DNA from: Burkholderiales bacterium
GTDB taxonomy: Bacteria > Pseudomonadota > Gammaproteobacteria > Burkholderiales > UBA11063
Length of the DNA: 64,000 nt
Assembly (NCBI GenBank): GCA_019748155.1
Contig: JAIEPY010000039.1
Location: forward strand, 1-64,000
Reading direction: 5' to 3'
Shown here: positions 45,040 to 53,973 of the stretch, one piece after another
Layout of the letters: each line of letters begins with the position of its first letter
Position numbering within the stretch: position 1 is the stretch's first letter
Position numbers and translations under genes: made by a program
The notes under the pieces: model-generated
Told to the model about the DNA's origin: nothing
The model's database searches: none
What the model saw: only the letters and a program-made list of their open reading frames with translations

Positions 45040-46290
45040 ATGAAAATGTTTAATCGCTCAATAAATAAAAAACTATTACTGATTTTAAGTATTGGATTTA
45101 GTTTTGCATATGCAGATCAGAATATTGAAATTGTTGGTGGAAACAGTGCGGGAAATCCTAAGCTTGCCGTAGTTAATTTTACCAACGAAGATGGTTCGGT
45201 TAGTGATGAGGTAACTAGTGATTTTAAAATTACTGGTGAATTTAATGTTTTAAACTATGTTAGCAGTGATACGGTTGAGAGCGGAGCTCAATACACTATT
45301 ACAGGAAATGTGAGTCAGGATCCAGTTAGCGGTCAAATGCAAATTGAGTATCAACTCCTAAATAATACGACTAATCAAGTGTTATTAAGCCAAACTGCAG
45401 CGTTTAATAAAAAATTTCAACGAAAAGCAATTCATGCAATTGACGATAATATCTATAAAAAGTTAACCAATACGCCAAGTGCATTTACCTCTAAAGTTGC
45501 TTTAGCGGTACAGCAGGGGGCAGCTAAATACGCGGTAGTTATAGCTGATTATGATGGTTACAATCCTAAAACTTTGATTTCAATGGCACATCCGATTGCC
45601 TCTTTAGCATGGGATAAGACTGGGAAGTATCTTAGTTATGTGACTTATGAAAGTGGTAAGCCTGTAACTTATGTACAGAATATTGCAGCTGGAACACGTT
45701 ATGTGGTGGCAAATTTTAATGGTTCAAATTCTTCACCTGCGTTTACAGCTAATTCACAAAAATTAGCCGTGACATTGAGTAAAGACTACGGTTCGCATGT
45801 TTATTTGGTGAATAATCAACGCTATACTTCGTCAAGTCAGGCAATTCCATTAATTAATTTTGGTACGATTGATACCGAGGCTGATATTTCTAATACCGGT
45901 AAAGTTGTATTTACCTCTGATCATGATGGTGGTCCGCAAATTTTTATGACTGATTTAAATGGCTCTTCACCAATACGAGTTACGAATGGTTTGGGTAAGT
46001 ATAATACTACAGCCCGTTTCTCTAACGATGCCAGCAAAATTACCTTTATTAATCGTAATAGCGGAGTTTTACAAGCTTATGTGTTGGATTTAGTAACGCA
46101 GTCGGCCTATCCTATCAGCCAGAACGCGAATCATGATATTGCACCAAGTTTTGCACCAAATGATAAATTGATTATGTTCTCTAGTGATAATGGTGTGTAT
46201 ATCAGTAATATAACTGGTACAACGCAAACGAAGTTAAATAATTTAAACTATGGGCAAGTTATTGATCAACGTTGGTCAAAAAGCTTTTAG
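45040..46290 (+). CDS. tolB: Tol-Pal system beta-propeller protein TolB
   Basis: TolB is a periplasmic protein that binds Pal and TolA. The 416-residue product has a signal peptide (cleavage near AYA, about residue 22-25), the N-terminal alpha/beta domain and a C-terminal beta-propeller with repeats ending in WDKTGKYLSYV, NSQKLAVTLS, GKVVFTSDHDGGPQIF, DASKITFINR and NDKLIMFSSD. ATG 45040 is chosen because AAGGAG lies 10 bases upstream; the frame also opens from a TTG at 45034. The gene ends before a new promoter. Confidence 0.94.
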   Translation: MKMFNRSINKKLLLILSIGFSFAYADQNIEIVGGNSAGNPKLAVVNFTNEDGSVSDEVTSDFKITGEFNVLNYVSSDTVESGAQYTITGNVSQDPVSGQMQIEYQLLNNTTNQVLLSQTAAFNKKFQRKAIHAIDDNIYKKLTNTPSAFTSKVALAVQQGAAKYAVVIADYDGYNPKTLISMAHPIASLAWDKTGKYLSYVTYESGKPVTYVQNIAAGTRYVVANFNGSNSSPAFTANSQKLAVTLSKDYGSHVYLVNNQRYTSSSQAIPLINFGTIDTEADISNTGKVVFTSDHDGGPQIFMTDLNGSSPIRVTNGLGKYNTTARFSNDASKITFINRNSGVLQAYVLDLVTQSAYPISQNANHDIAPSFAPNDKLIMFSSDNGVYISNITGTTQTKLNNLNYGQVIDQRWSKSF

Positions 46291-46302
46291 ATATTTCTAG
46301 GT

Positions 46303-46331
46303 TTGGTGGAATGTTAATTCTGTAGTATAAT
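46303..46331 (+). promoter_or_regulatory. Promoter of the repeat-containing exported protein
   Basis: TATAAT at 46326-46331 is preceded 17 bases upstream by a weak -35 (TTGGTG, 46303-46308). The -10 sits in a perfect palindrome GTAGTATAATACTAC, which could serve as an operator. AAAGGAAA before the ATG is the ribosome-binding site. Confidence 0.55.
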
Positions 46332-46368
46332 ACTACGTGTTTTAAATGTAGTAAAGGAAAGTTGTATT

Positions 46369-46947
46369 ATGTTTAAAAAAATAATGATTTTAGCTTTGTC
46401 TTCAGTTATTGCTGGCGCTTATGCTGATGATATGACTGATTCTGAGCCTGGTTATATTCAAGCTGAGCGTAATAAAGCTGAGAGTCATGGCGATAATCAA
46501 AAAACTAGTTTTGATGCAAATAAAACAGCTGGTTCTGCTCAAGTAAATAGTCCGACGGTTAGTTCATTTGCATATAGTGGTGCACAATTTCCACAGCAAA
46601 ATCAGCTAACTGGTAAAGCGGGACAAAAATACAATTCTAGCCATTCTAAGAGTACAGCAAAGAAAAATGCAAAAACCTTTGATAAGAATAACGCTGAGAA
46701 ATCAAATCAGGAAAATAGTCCAACAGTTAACTCAATGCTATATAGTGGTGCACAATTCCCACAGCAAAATGTAATTACTGATAGCAAAGTTAAACAGCCT
46801 AGTAGTACGGTAGGCAATAGTAAACCTGTTAATAACCCAACTGTGAACTCACGTTTATCTAGTGCAAACATGTTTCCACAACAAAATACGTTTAATAATG
46901 ATGGTAAAACTCGTAGTAATAAACCAACCTCTAGTTCTGGAATGTGA
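46369..46947 (+). CDS. Unknown exported protein with three 19-residue repeats
   Basis: A 192-residue, Ser/Asn/Gln/Lys-rich protein with a signal peptide (cleavage after AYA, near residue 19). Three copies of a 19-residue unit, consensus N-(S/N)-PTV-x-S-x3-S-x-A-x-x-FPQQN, lie at 60-78, 116-134 and 155-173, separated by polar spacers. No cysteines are present beyond the signal region. It has no family I recognise and looks largely disordered. It has its own promoter and lies between tolB and pal, whose products are periplasmic partners, so a link to the Tol-Pal complex is possible but unproven. Confidence 0.7.
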   Translation: MFKKIMILALSSVIAGAYADDMTDSEPGYIQAERNKAESHGDNQKTSFDANKTAGSAQVNSPTVSSFAYSGAQFPQQNQLTGKAGQKYNSSHSKSTAKKNAKTFDKNNAEKSNQENSPTVNSMLYSGAQFPQQNVITDSKVKQPSSTVGNSKPVNNPTVNSRLSSANMFPQQNTFNNDGKTRSNKPTSSSGM

Positions 46948-46958
46948 TAATCTTAGTG

Positions 46959-46987
46959 TTTACAGCCGTGATAAAATCGTGTATAAT
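46959..46987 (+). promoter_or_regulatory. Promoter of pal
   Basis: TTTACA (46959-46964) and TATAAT (46982-46987) are separated by 17 bases, a near-consensus sigma-70 promoter. AAAGGAAA lies before the pal ATG. This promoter lets pal and cpoB be made independently of tolR-tolA-tolB. Confidence 0.75.
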
Positions 46988-47039
46988 CACGTTTAGAGGC
47001 TTTATAAATTTTAATTAACCCCTGAAAGGAAACTTAAAT

Positions 47040-47594
47040 ATGAAAAAATTATTAGCTCTGGTTATTGCTGGTAGCACATTGGTAGCGTGTTCTTCTAACA
47101 AAGCTCCAGTAGAAGCTCCAGTTGCATCTGCTCCAGTAGAAGCTCCAGTTGTTGCGTCTGCTCCAGTTGTATCTAATCACAATAGCGTATATTTTGCTTT
47201 TAATAAATACGATATCAAAGATGATTACGCTGGTGTTGTGAAAGCTAATGGAAGCTACTTAGCTGCAAATGCTGCTGCTAAAGTACAAGTACAAGGTAAT
47301 ACTGATGATATCGGTTCTGTTGAGTACAATTTGTCATTAGGTCAAAAACGTGCTGATGCAGTTAAAAAAGCTTTGATCGCTACAGGTGCTAGCAAAGCTC
47401 AAGTTGAAGCTACTTCTAATGGTAAATTAAAAGCTAAATATGCTAACGATACTTCAGAAGCTCGCGCTATGAACCGTCGTGCAGATATTACTTACAAAGC
47501 AGCTCAACCTGCTGGTTACTCTGATGATAGCAATGGTTTACCAATGGTTGACGGTAGTGTTTACAATGGTACTGTTACTCAAGGTGTTGAATAA
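47040..47594 (+). CDS. pal: Peptidoglycan-associated lipoprotein Pal (OmpA-C domain)
   Basis: A 184-residue outer-membrane lipoprotein with lipobox L-V-A-C (Cys17). A short linker made of repeated Ala-Pro-Val-Glu units (about 22-46) leads to an OmpA-like peptidoglycan-binding domain (about 48-155) with GNTDDIGSVEYNLSLGQKRA holding the Asp and Arg that bind diaminopimelate. The peptide motif is closer to OmpA than to classical Pal, which reads GNADERGTPEYN. A 30-residue Gly/Asn tail follows. Position before cpoB supports the Pal name. Confidence 0.85.
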   Translation: MKKLLALVIAGSTLVACSSNKAPVEAPVASAPVEAPVVASAPVVSNHNSVYFAFNKYDIKDDYAGVVKANGSYLAANAAAKVQVQGNTDDIGSVEYNLSLGQKRADAVKKALIATGASKAQVEATSNGKLKAKYANDTSEARAMNRRADITYKAAQPAGYSDDSNGLPMVDGSVYNGTVTQGVE

Positions 47595-47596
47595 CC

Positions 47597-48325
47597 ATGA
47601 AAAAAAGTTTGTTGACGATTTTAGGATTGTCAGCAAACCTTTTTCTAACAGGTTGTGCTGATGATCAAGCACGTCAGCAGATAGCGGACACTAATCAACG
47701 CTTGAATCAAATCCAACAGAATGTTGGTGTTCTAGATAATAAAGTCTCTAATCAAAAAATGCTGGATTTGCTCAATCAGGTTAATGACCTACAAAGTCAG
47801 ATTAATCAGTTAAATGGTCGTGTGACTAATTTAGAGCAGGGTCAGGGCAATGCTCAAGGTGATGCAGGTCAACAATTGCAATCTCTTGATTTACGTGTTC
47901 AGGCTTTGGAGAGTGCTATTGGTGGAGGTTCTGCTGTTGTGCGTAGCGCTAAAGCGCCGCAAAACGCAATGAATTCTCAGTTGCAAGATGCAATTAAGAA
48001 AATCCAATCCAATAATATTGCTCCGGCAATCACTGAGTTACAAGCAATTATTGCTAGTGGTGATAAGAACTCCGCGGCTAGTGCGCGTTATTTCTTGTCT
48101 GTGGCATATGTAGCAAATAGTCAATATAAAGAGGCTATTAATGAAGCGAATAAGTTCATTGCTACTAACGCAAACAATAAATACGTTCCTGATGCTATGC
48201 GGGTAGTTTACATCTCACAAACTCAATTAGGTAATACTGCAGCAGCTAATGCTACAGCTAAAAAACTGATAAAAAGTTTTCCTAATAGTGAAGCTGCTAA
48301 AAAGGTTGCAAAACAACTCCAGTAG
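47597..48325 (+). CDS. cpoB: CpoB (YbgF)-like coiled-coil/TPR lipoprotein
   Basis: A 242-residue protein that begins 2 bases after the pal stop. It has an N-terminal coiled coil (about 25-110) and a TPR-like C-terminal domain (about 125-242), the CpoB layout; CpoB coordinates outer-membrane constriction with PBP1B and Tol in division. Unlike E. coli CpoB, it has a lipobox L-T-G-C (Cys20), so it is probably lipidated. Function is inferred from family and position. Confidence 0.88.
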   Translation: MKKSLLTILGLSANLFLTGCADDQARQQIADTNQRLNQIQQNVGVLDNKVSNQKMLDLLNQVNDLQSQINQLNGRVTNLEQGQGNAQGDAGQQLQSLDLRVQALESAIGGGSAVVRSAKAPQNAMNSQLQDAIKKIQSNNIAPAITELQAIIASGDKNSAASARYFLSVAYVANSQYKEAINEANKFIATNANNKYVPDAMRVVYISQTQLGNTAAANATAKKLIKSFPNSEAAKKVAKQLQ

Positions 48326-48332
48326 TAATATA

Positions 48333-48361
48333 AAAACTCAAGCTATGCTTGAGTTTTCTTT
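48333..48361 (+). terminator. Terminator of pal-cpoB
   Basis: AAAACTCAAGC (48333-48343) pairs perfectly with GCTTGAGTTTT (48347-48357) around a 3-base loop, followed by more pyrimidines. Confidence 0.88.
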
Positions 48362-48376
48362 TGTTAAAAGTAATTT

Positions 48377-48745
48377 ATGCAAGTTAATTTACACGACGGA
48401 AATGGTAATCAATTTTCACATTATTCTGATTCTAGTGTTACGATAAATACTGTAGAGTATCACAATAATATATTAATTTCGCCACAACATATTGAACCAT
48501 TGCATTTAAAATCTATAAATGAATTAAATGAAAGTAATTGTGAGTTTTTACTTAACTATCAACCAGATTTAATTATTTTTGGTACTGGTAACAAGATCTG
48601 TTATCCTGATAGTAAATTTCTGTTGATGTTGCAACAAAAACAAATCGGCTTTGAAGTTATGCCGATTCCTGCGCTGTGCCGCACATACAATTATCTTATC
48701 GGTGAGGGTAGAAATGTTTTAGGGTTGATTATTTTTGATAAATAA
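48377..48745 (+). CDS. Mth938-like domain (DUF498) protein
   Basis: A 122-residue single-domain protein of the DUF498/Mth938 family, related to mitochondrial NDUFAF3. The pattern DLIIFGTGNKICYPDS (about 64-79) and GFEVMPIPALCRTYNYLIGEGRNV near the C-terminus are family hallmarks. No enzyme activity is established for bacterial members. It starts 16 bases after the cpoB terminator and is convergent with the DJ-1 gene. Confidence 0.88.
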   Translation: MQVNLHDGNGNQFSHYSDSSVTINTVEYHNNILISPQHIEPLHLKSINELNESNCEFLLNYQPDLIIFGTGNKICYPDSKFLLMLQQKQIGFEVMPIPALCRTYNYLIGEGRNVLGLIIFDK

Positions 48746-48784
48746 GCAGGTTACAATTAATTTCAATCTGCAAGCATGACTTAA

Positions 48785-49456
48785 TTATTTTCTATTAGCT
48801 TGCTTTGTAATGTATTCAGGTAGCTCTTGGATAGCGCTGGTTCCATAAGCGGGTAATTTATTTGCGAGCGAAAGATTACAATTAGCAGCTGATGGCGGAA
48901 AATACTCAAGCATGAGACGTAATTTATCTGCTTCTTCAATACCTGCAATTTCAGAGACTAATTCTATCGCAAGATCTATCCCACTACTTACACCGCCAGC
49001 GGTCCAGATTTTCCCTGATTTAACTATTCGCTGTGGTACTATTCTAATACTTTTATCTTGTGCAAGTTCTTCAATTGCACGCCAATAAGTAGTTGCTGAT
49101 TGTTGTTCGAGTAATCCTGCTCTTGCTAGCAGGAAAGCACCCGTACATACCGATAGCATAAGCTTGCAGGATTGATATTGTTGTTGGATGAATTTAATTA
49201 GTTGTTGGTTGTTTACTTGTTCAAGCCGACCCATTCCACCGGGAACTATTAGGTAGTCAAGTGAGGCACAACTAGCAAAGCTACAATGAGACTTTAATAT
49301 TAAATCACTATCACATTCTACATAAGTACCAGATTCTGAAACCAGGTAAATATCTATTGACGTATTAATCTTCTTCCAGATTGCAAAAACTTCCCACGGA
49401 CCAATAGCATCCAGAGGCTGTACTTTATCATAAATCAAAACGCCAATTTTAATCAT
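48785..49456 (-). CDS. DJ-1/PfpI family protein, isonitrile-hydratase-like
   Basis: A 223-residue protein of the DJ-1/ThiJ/PfpI superfamily. The nucleophile is Cys104 in LSVCTGAFLLARAG, the acidic residue is Asp16 in PLDAIGPWEVF, and TAGGVSSGIDLAIELV follows. These match the isonitrile hydratase (InhA) and AraC-N-terminal group, here without a DNA-binding domain. It is the last gene of the gpmI operon, 22 bases after fumC. The real substrate is not known. Confidence 0.82.
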   Translation of the reverse strand: MIKIGVLIYDKVQPLDAIGPWEVFAIWKKINTSIDIYLVSESGTYVECDSDLILKSHCSFASCASLDYLIVPGGMGRLEQVNNQQLIKFIQQQYQSCKLMLSVCTGAFLLARAGLLEQQSATTYWRAIEELAQDKSIRIVPQRIVKSGKIWTAGGVSSGIDLAIELVSEIAGIEEADKLRLMLEYFPPSAANCNLSLANKLPAYGTSAIQELPEYITKQANRK

Positions 49457-49478
49457 GCTTGTTATCCAATAGTAGTCG

Positions 49479-50864
49479 TTAGGAGTGAGTCATCTCAAGT
49501 GGAATAACCCACTGATCATATTCGCTGGAGGTTAGAAACCCAAGCTCAAGTGCTGCAGTTTTAAGATCTAAACCTTCATGATGAGCTTTTTTTGCAATTT
49601 TAGCTGCTTTGTCATAACCGATGTGACGATTTAGTGCGGTGACTAACATTAGGTTTTTGGCTAAATTAGCATTTATTACCGTTAGATTGGCATCAATACC
49701 TGATGCGCAATGTTCTTCGAAAGCTAAACAACTATCTGAGAGCAGCTGGATACTTTCTAGAACATTATGTATCATTACTGGTTTATAGACATTAAGCTGA
49801 AAATTACCCTGACTACCAGCAAAGGCAACCGCCGCATCATTGCCATAAACTTGTACACAGACCATAGTCATTGCTTCACATTGGGTTGGATTGACTTTGC
49901 CGGGCATGATTGATGAGCCTGGTTCATTTTCGGGTATAGTAATCTCACCTATGCCACAGCGTGGACCGCTAGCCAGCCAGCGGACATCATTTGCCATTTT
50001 CATTAATCCACCAGCCAAAGTACGTAATCCAGCAGAAACGTTAACCAAGCCATCGTGTGCAGATAATGCAGCGAATTTATTTTTAGCCGAGGTAAATGGC
50101 AAGCCTGTTTCTTGACTAATATAACTTGCTGCTAAATCACCAAACTTAGGATGTGCATTTAATCCTGTGCCAACTGCCGTACCACCAATAGCTAGTTCCA
50201 ATACTCCTTTGAGTGTTTGTTGCAGATTGGCTATTGCATAATCAATTTGAGCAACCCATGAGCTTATTTCTTGTCCCAAGGTTATTGGCGTTGCATCTTG
50301 GAGATGAGTGCGTCCTACTTTGACTACTTGGGCAAATTGTTGCGATTTGCCATCTAAAGTATTACGCAGCTTGGTAAGTGCTGGAAATAAATGATTGTTT
50401 AGTTCCTCAGCAGCTGCAATATACATCGCAGTTGGAAATGTGTCATTGGAAGATTGCCCGCGATTAACATGGTCATTCGGGTGAACCGGGTTTTTACTCC
50501 CCATTATGCCTCCACTAATTTCAATTGCGCGGTTTGAGATTACTTCATTAGCATTCATATTGGATTGAGTGCCCGAGCCAGTTTGAAATACCACTAATGG
50601 AAAATGTGCATCTAATTTAGCGTTAATAACTTCATCGGCAGCTTGGATAATTAGTTGGGCAATTGATGCATCCAATTCACCCAGATCCATATTTGCTTTA
50701 GCCGCGGATTTCTTCAAAATACCAAGGGCACGAATTAATGGACGGGTAAATTTGAAACGTGCTATACCAATTGGAAAATTGGTTTTTGAACGTTCAGTTT
50801 GTGCACCCCAGTAGCAATCATCTGCTACCATAATTTCACCCATAGAGTCTGTTTCGCGACGCAT
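49479..50864 (-). CDS. fumC: Fumarate hydratase, class II
   Basis: FumC is the oxygen-stable, iron-free fumarase of the TCA cycle. The 461-residue protein has [17 protein letters not shown] (about 97-113), the [14 protein letters not shown] block, GTAVGTGLN, and the superfamily signature [11 protein letters not shown] (about 316-326). Lengths and all active-site blocks are normal. It lies 24 bases after envC and 22 bases before the DJ-1 gene. Confidence 0.96.
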   Translation of the reverse strand: MRRETDSMGEIMVADDCYWGAQTERSKTNFPIGIARFKFTRPLIRALGILKKSAAKANMDLGELDASIAQLIIQAADEVINAKLDAHFPLVVFQTGSGTQSNMNANEVISNRAIEISGGIMGSKNPVHPNDHVNRGQSSNDTFPTAMYIAAAEELNNHLFPALTKLRNTLDGKSQQFAQVVKVGRTHLQDATPITLGQEISSWVAQIDYAIANLQQTLKGVLELAIGGTAVGTGLNAHPKFGDLAASYISQETGLPFTSAKNKFAALSAHDGLVNVSAGLRTLAGGLMKMANDVRWLASGPRCGIGEITIPENEPGSSIMPGKVNPTQCEAMTMVCVQVYGNDAAVAFAGSQGNFQLNVYKPVMIHNVLESIQLLSDSCLAFEEHCASGIDANLTVINANLAKNLMLVTALNRHIGYDKAAKIAKKAHHEGLDLKTAALELGFLTSSEYDQWVIPLEMTHS

Positions 50865-50888
50865 TATTCTTCCTTTTTTGAATATTAT

Positions 50889-52211
50889 CTAATCAAATAA
50901 TTTGTTTGGGTTAACTGGTTTTCCTAAATGGCGCAATTCAAAATAAACTCCACCCATTGGTTGGTTTGCTTCTGCACCGCTGCTGGCGATCAATTGTCCG
51001 GCAGTTACGGTGACCCCTTTTGCGACTTTAGATAGCACACCGCTGTAAACTGAGGTATAGTTATCCCCATTATCAATTACAATGATTTGTCCAAAGCCTG
51101 TCAGTTCGCCGCTAAATAATACCGTGCCACGTGAAACTGAATAAACTGGAGTATTATCATTAGCGTGAATTAGAACGCCATTGTTTTTTACGCTATCACG
51201 CATTTGTCCAAAACGAACGGCAACCTCGCCACTAATCGGTTTAGCTAATTTACGCGCCATAAATGGAGAATTATCTTCAACGCTGTTATCTGCAATTGCG
51301 CTGGTTTGCGGTGTAGCTGGAGTAGCATTGGTAATTTTTACATCATCACCGCTGTCATTGTTGCTGCTAACAGCGAGACTTTCCTGTTGCTTGACTATGG
51401 ATGGCGAGTTGCTGGCTTGCGTTTTTACCACCGCTGCTGTTTGACGCGCTTTTGCCTCAGCCGCGGCTTTTTTAGCGGCTGCTTGTTTTTGCTTTTTTTC
51501 AGCCAGTGCTAATTGTTGCAAAAGTTTATTTAGTTGTGCTTGGCGCTGCTTCAAATGCGAGAGTTTACTTCGTTCAGTATCTATTTGTTGTTTTACACTT
51601 ATCGATTGCTGAACCGTTTTATCTTTTACAGCAAGCAATTGCTGGTGCTGTTGGCTAGTTGTGCCTAAGCGCTTATTTAACTTATCTACTTCTTGTTGCA
51701 GTTTTTGATTTAAGGAGTCAAGTTGAGTAAGTTTAATACTTAGCTGCTGGTAGCGAGCCTGTTGCTGTTTAAGTAGCTCTAAAAGGTAGATTTTTTTTCG
51801 TTCTTGCTCAAGGCTGTCATTTCCAGAAATAATGCTTTGTTGTGACGCCTGGACTTTTTGGATTTGCTGGTAAATTTTACTAATCGACGAGTTAACTTGT
51901 GCCTTGGCAGCGGTTGTTGCCGCTGTTATTTGTGGTATAGTTGTTGACAGTTGGTCTAGTTGTCTCATGTCTGCATCACGTTGTTTGCGAATTTTTTGTA
52001 ATATTGCCTCTGTCTTGGAAATTGCGCCTTGTGAGTCCTTTAGCGCGGCATCAATTTTTTGTTTTTCTTGCTGTTTTGAATTAAGATCTTGATTTATCTG
52101 CTGGATCTGATTATTAAGATCGCTAATATTGGTATTTACGGCAGAAGGATCTACCGCGTAGCCAAATCCAGTCCAGATAACCGCTCCCACTAAAATTACT
52201 TTACGTATCAT
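50889..52211 (-). CDS. envC: Murein hydrolase activator EnvC (degenerate LytM domain)
   Basis: A 440-residue exported protein with a signal peptide (about 1-19), two long coiled coils (about 22-250), an Ala/Gln/Lys-rich linker, and a C-terminal M23/LytM domain (about 325-440). In the LytM domain the zinc ligands are not all present (for example YTSVYSG where an active enzyme has His), as in E. coli EnvC, which activates amidases AmiA/AmiB at the division septum rather than cutting itself. It follows gpmI by 10 bases, also the E. coli order. Confidence 0.92.
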   Translation of the reverse strand: MIRKVILVGAVIWTGFGYAVDPSAVNTNISDLNNQIQQINQDLNSKQQEKQKIDAALKDSQGAISKTEAILQKIRKQRDADMRQLDQLSTTIPQITAATTAAKAQVNSSISKIYQQIQKVQASQQSIISGNDSLEQERKKIYLLELLKQQQARYQQLSIKLTQLDSLNQKLQQEVDKLNKRLGTTSQQHQQLLAVKDKTVQQSISVKQQIDTERSKLSHLKQRQAQLNKLLQQLALAEKKQKQAAAKKAAAEAKARQTAAVVKTQASNSPSIVKQQESLAVSSNNDSGDDVKITNATPATPQTSAIADNSVEDNSPFMARKLAKPISGEVAVRFGQMRDSVKNNGVLIHANDNTPVYSVSRGTVLFSGELTGFGQIIVIDNGDNYTSVYSGVLSKVAKGVTVTAGQLIASSGAEANQPMGGVYFELRHLGKPVNPNKLFD

Positions 52212-52221
52212 TAAATTGTGC

Positions 52222-53739
52222 CTATTTAAAAAGAATCAGGTTTTGTCCTGTCATATCCAGAGGTTGAGTTAGTCCCATCATTGCTAGTAACGATGGCGCA
52301 ACATCTTTAAGTGCGCCACCTTCTCGAATAGATGCTTCACGTCCGATGTAAATGCATGGAACAAGATTAGTGGTATGCTGAGTATGCGGTTGATTACTTT
52401 TATAATCAAACATTTCTTCACAATTACCATGATCGGCAACAATTAACACTTCTCCACCTTGTGCTTTCATTGCTTCAACTACTTTACCAAGGTATAAATC
52501 TAATGCTTCAACTGCCTTTATACTGGCATTATAGTTTCCGGTATGTCCAACCATATCGCCGTTAGCAAAATTAGTAATAATTAAGTCATACTCATTCGAA
52601 TTAATTGCATCAACCAGTTTATTTGCTACTTCCGGGAGGCTCATCTCTGGCTTAAGGTCGTAAGTAGCGACTTCTTTAGGTGAGTTGATCAAAATTCTGG
52701 TTTCATTGGCAAAGGGTTGCTGTTCACCACCATTAAAGAAATAAGTGATGTGTGGATATTTTTCAGTTTCAGCAATCCGTAATTGTTTTAAGCCAAGGTT
52801 ACTAATGTATTCGCCCAAAGTATTGGTAATTGCAGTTGGTGGGTATGCAACCAAACAATCGAGCTTATCGTTGTAACGGGTCATAGTTACGAAAGCGGCT
52901 AGTCCTAAATCATGGTGCGGGAAACCATTAAAATCTTTGCCGATAAATGCATCGGTTAATTGAACGGCACGATCAGAGCGGAAATTAGCAAAGATCATGC
53001 TATCGCCTGATTTGATTCCGCTATAATTATTAAATATTGCTGGTTTTACAAACTCATCAGTTATTTGTTCAGCATAAGCTGCACTAATTGCTGCGCTTGG
53101 CGTTGCAAAAGAAGTGTCTGCATCTGCATTTACCAGCGCTTTATACGCAAGTTCTAGGCGATCCCAGCGTTTATCACGATCCATTGCATAATAGCGTCCG
53201 GCAATACTTACGATTTTAGCTTTAGGGTAGGATTTGATTACGTCTTCAAGCTGACGGATAAAAGCTAATGCACTTTGCGGTGGAGTATCGCGTCCATCCA
53301 AGAACATATGCAAATTAATATGCTGAATATTATCGGCTTGAGATGCTAGCTTGATTAATTCGTATATATGGTTTTGGTGTGAATGAACTCCACCGTCAGA
53401 TAATAACCCCAGAATGTGAACTGTACCACTAGTGCTTTTTGCAAGGGCAGAATTTAGTGCTTCATTTTTATAAAAATCACCAGTTTCAATTTCATAATCA
53501 ATTTTTGTTATGTCTTGGCGGACAACCCTTCCTGCTCCTAAGTTTAAGTGTCCAACTTCAGAATTGCCAAACTGACCTTTTGGTAATCCAACGGCTTGTT
53601 CGGAAGCTTCGATTTTACCAAACGCGTAGCTTTTGATATAGTTGCTTAAATTTGGTTTATTTGCACCAGCAACAGCGTTGAAATCATCATCCTTCCGCAT
53701 GCCGAAACCATCTAAAATTACTAATAATGCTTTTTTCAT
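52222..53739 (-). CDS. gpmI: 2,3-bisphosphoglycerate-independent phosphoglycerate mutase
   Basis: GpmI interconverts 3- and 2-phosphoglycerate using two Mn ions. The 505-residue protein has the metal-binding Asp10 in VILDGFGMR, the phosphorylated Ser60 in GQFGNSEVGHLNLGAGR, HMFLDGRDTPP, and the C-terminal VADHGNCEEM and HTTNLVP metal ligands. GGAGA precedes the ATG. It begins the minus-strand operon gpmI-envC-fumC-DJ-1 and is divergent from hpt. Confidence 0.96.
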   Translation of the reverse strand: MKKALLVILDGFGMRKDDDFNAVAGANKPNLSNYIKSYAFGKIEASEQAVGLPKGQFGNSEVGHLNLGAGRVVRQDITKIDYEIETGDFYKNEALNSALAKSTSGTVHILGLLSDGGVHSHQNHIYELIKLASQADNIQHINLHMFLDGRDTPPQSALAFIRQLEDVIKSYPKAKIVSIAGRYYAMDRDKRWDRLELAYKALVNADADTSFATPSAAISAAYAEQITDEFVKPAIFNNYSGIKSGDSMIFANFRSDRAVQLTDAFIGKDFNGFPHHDLGLAAFVTMTRYNDKLDCLVAYPPTAITNTLGEYISNLGLKQLRIAETEKYPHITYFFNGGEQQPFANETRILINSPKEVATYDLKPEMSLPEVANKLVDAINSNEYDLIITNFANGDMVGHTGNYNASIKAVEALDLYLGKVVEAMKAQGGEVLIVADHGNCEEMFDYKSNQPHTQHTTNLVPCIYIGREASIREGGALKDVAPSLLAMMGLTQPLDMTGQNLILFK

Positions 53740-53908
53740 AACTTGTTCTCTCCATTGACCCGCGAAAATTGTGTAGATTGATATTTAACTTACAATTGCT
53801 ATTCTGGTTTACAGTTGCCAAGTGATATGCATAGCAACAATCTAAAACAATGATTCTTTATCATGTCTAAATATTAAACGTAACTTATGTGCAAGTAAAC
53901 ACGATTTT

Positions 53909-53917
53909 TGTTACAAT
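53909..53917 (+). promoter_or_regulatory. Candidate extended -10 promoter of hpt
   Basis: TGT-TACAAT at 53909-53917 is an extended -10 match in the 234-base gap divergent from gpmI. No clear -35 accompanies it. The leader to hpt would be about 50 bases. Confidence 0.4.
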
Positions 53918-53973
53918 AGCGGGTAATTTATATTTAATGCAAGCATATATTTTAATACAATCATGAGGTTTAC

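Noticed and set aside
46326-46340. Palindrome over the -10 box considered as a repressor operator
   Set aside because: It is short and AT-rich, and no regulator gene is nearby, so only the promoter is reported.
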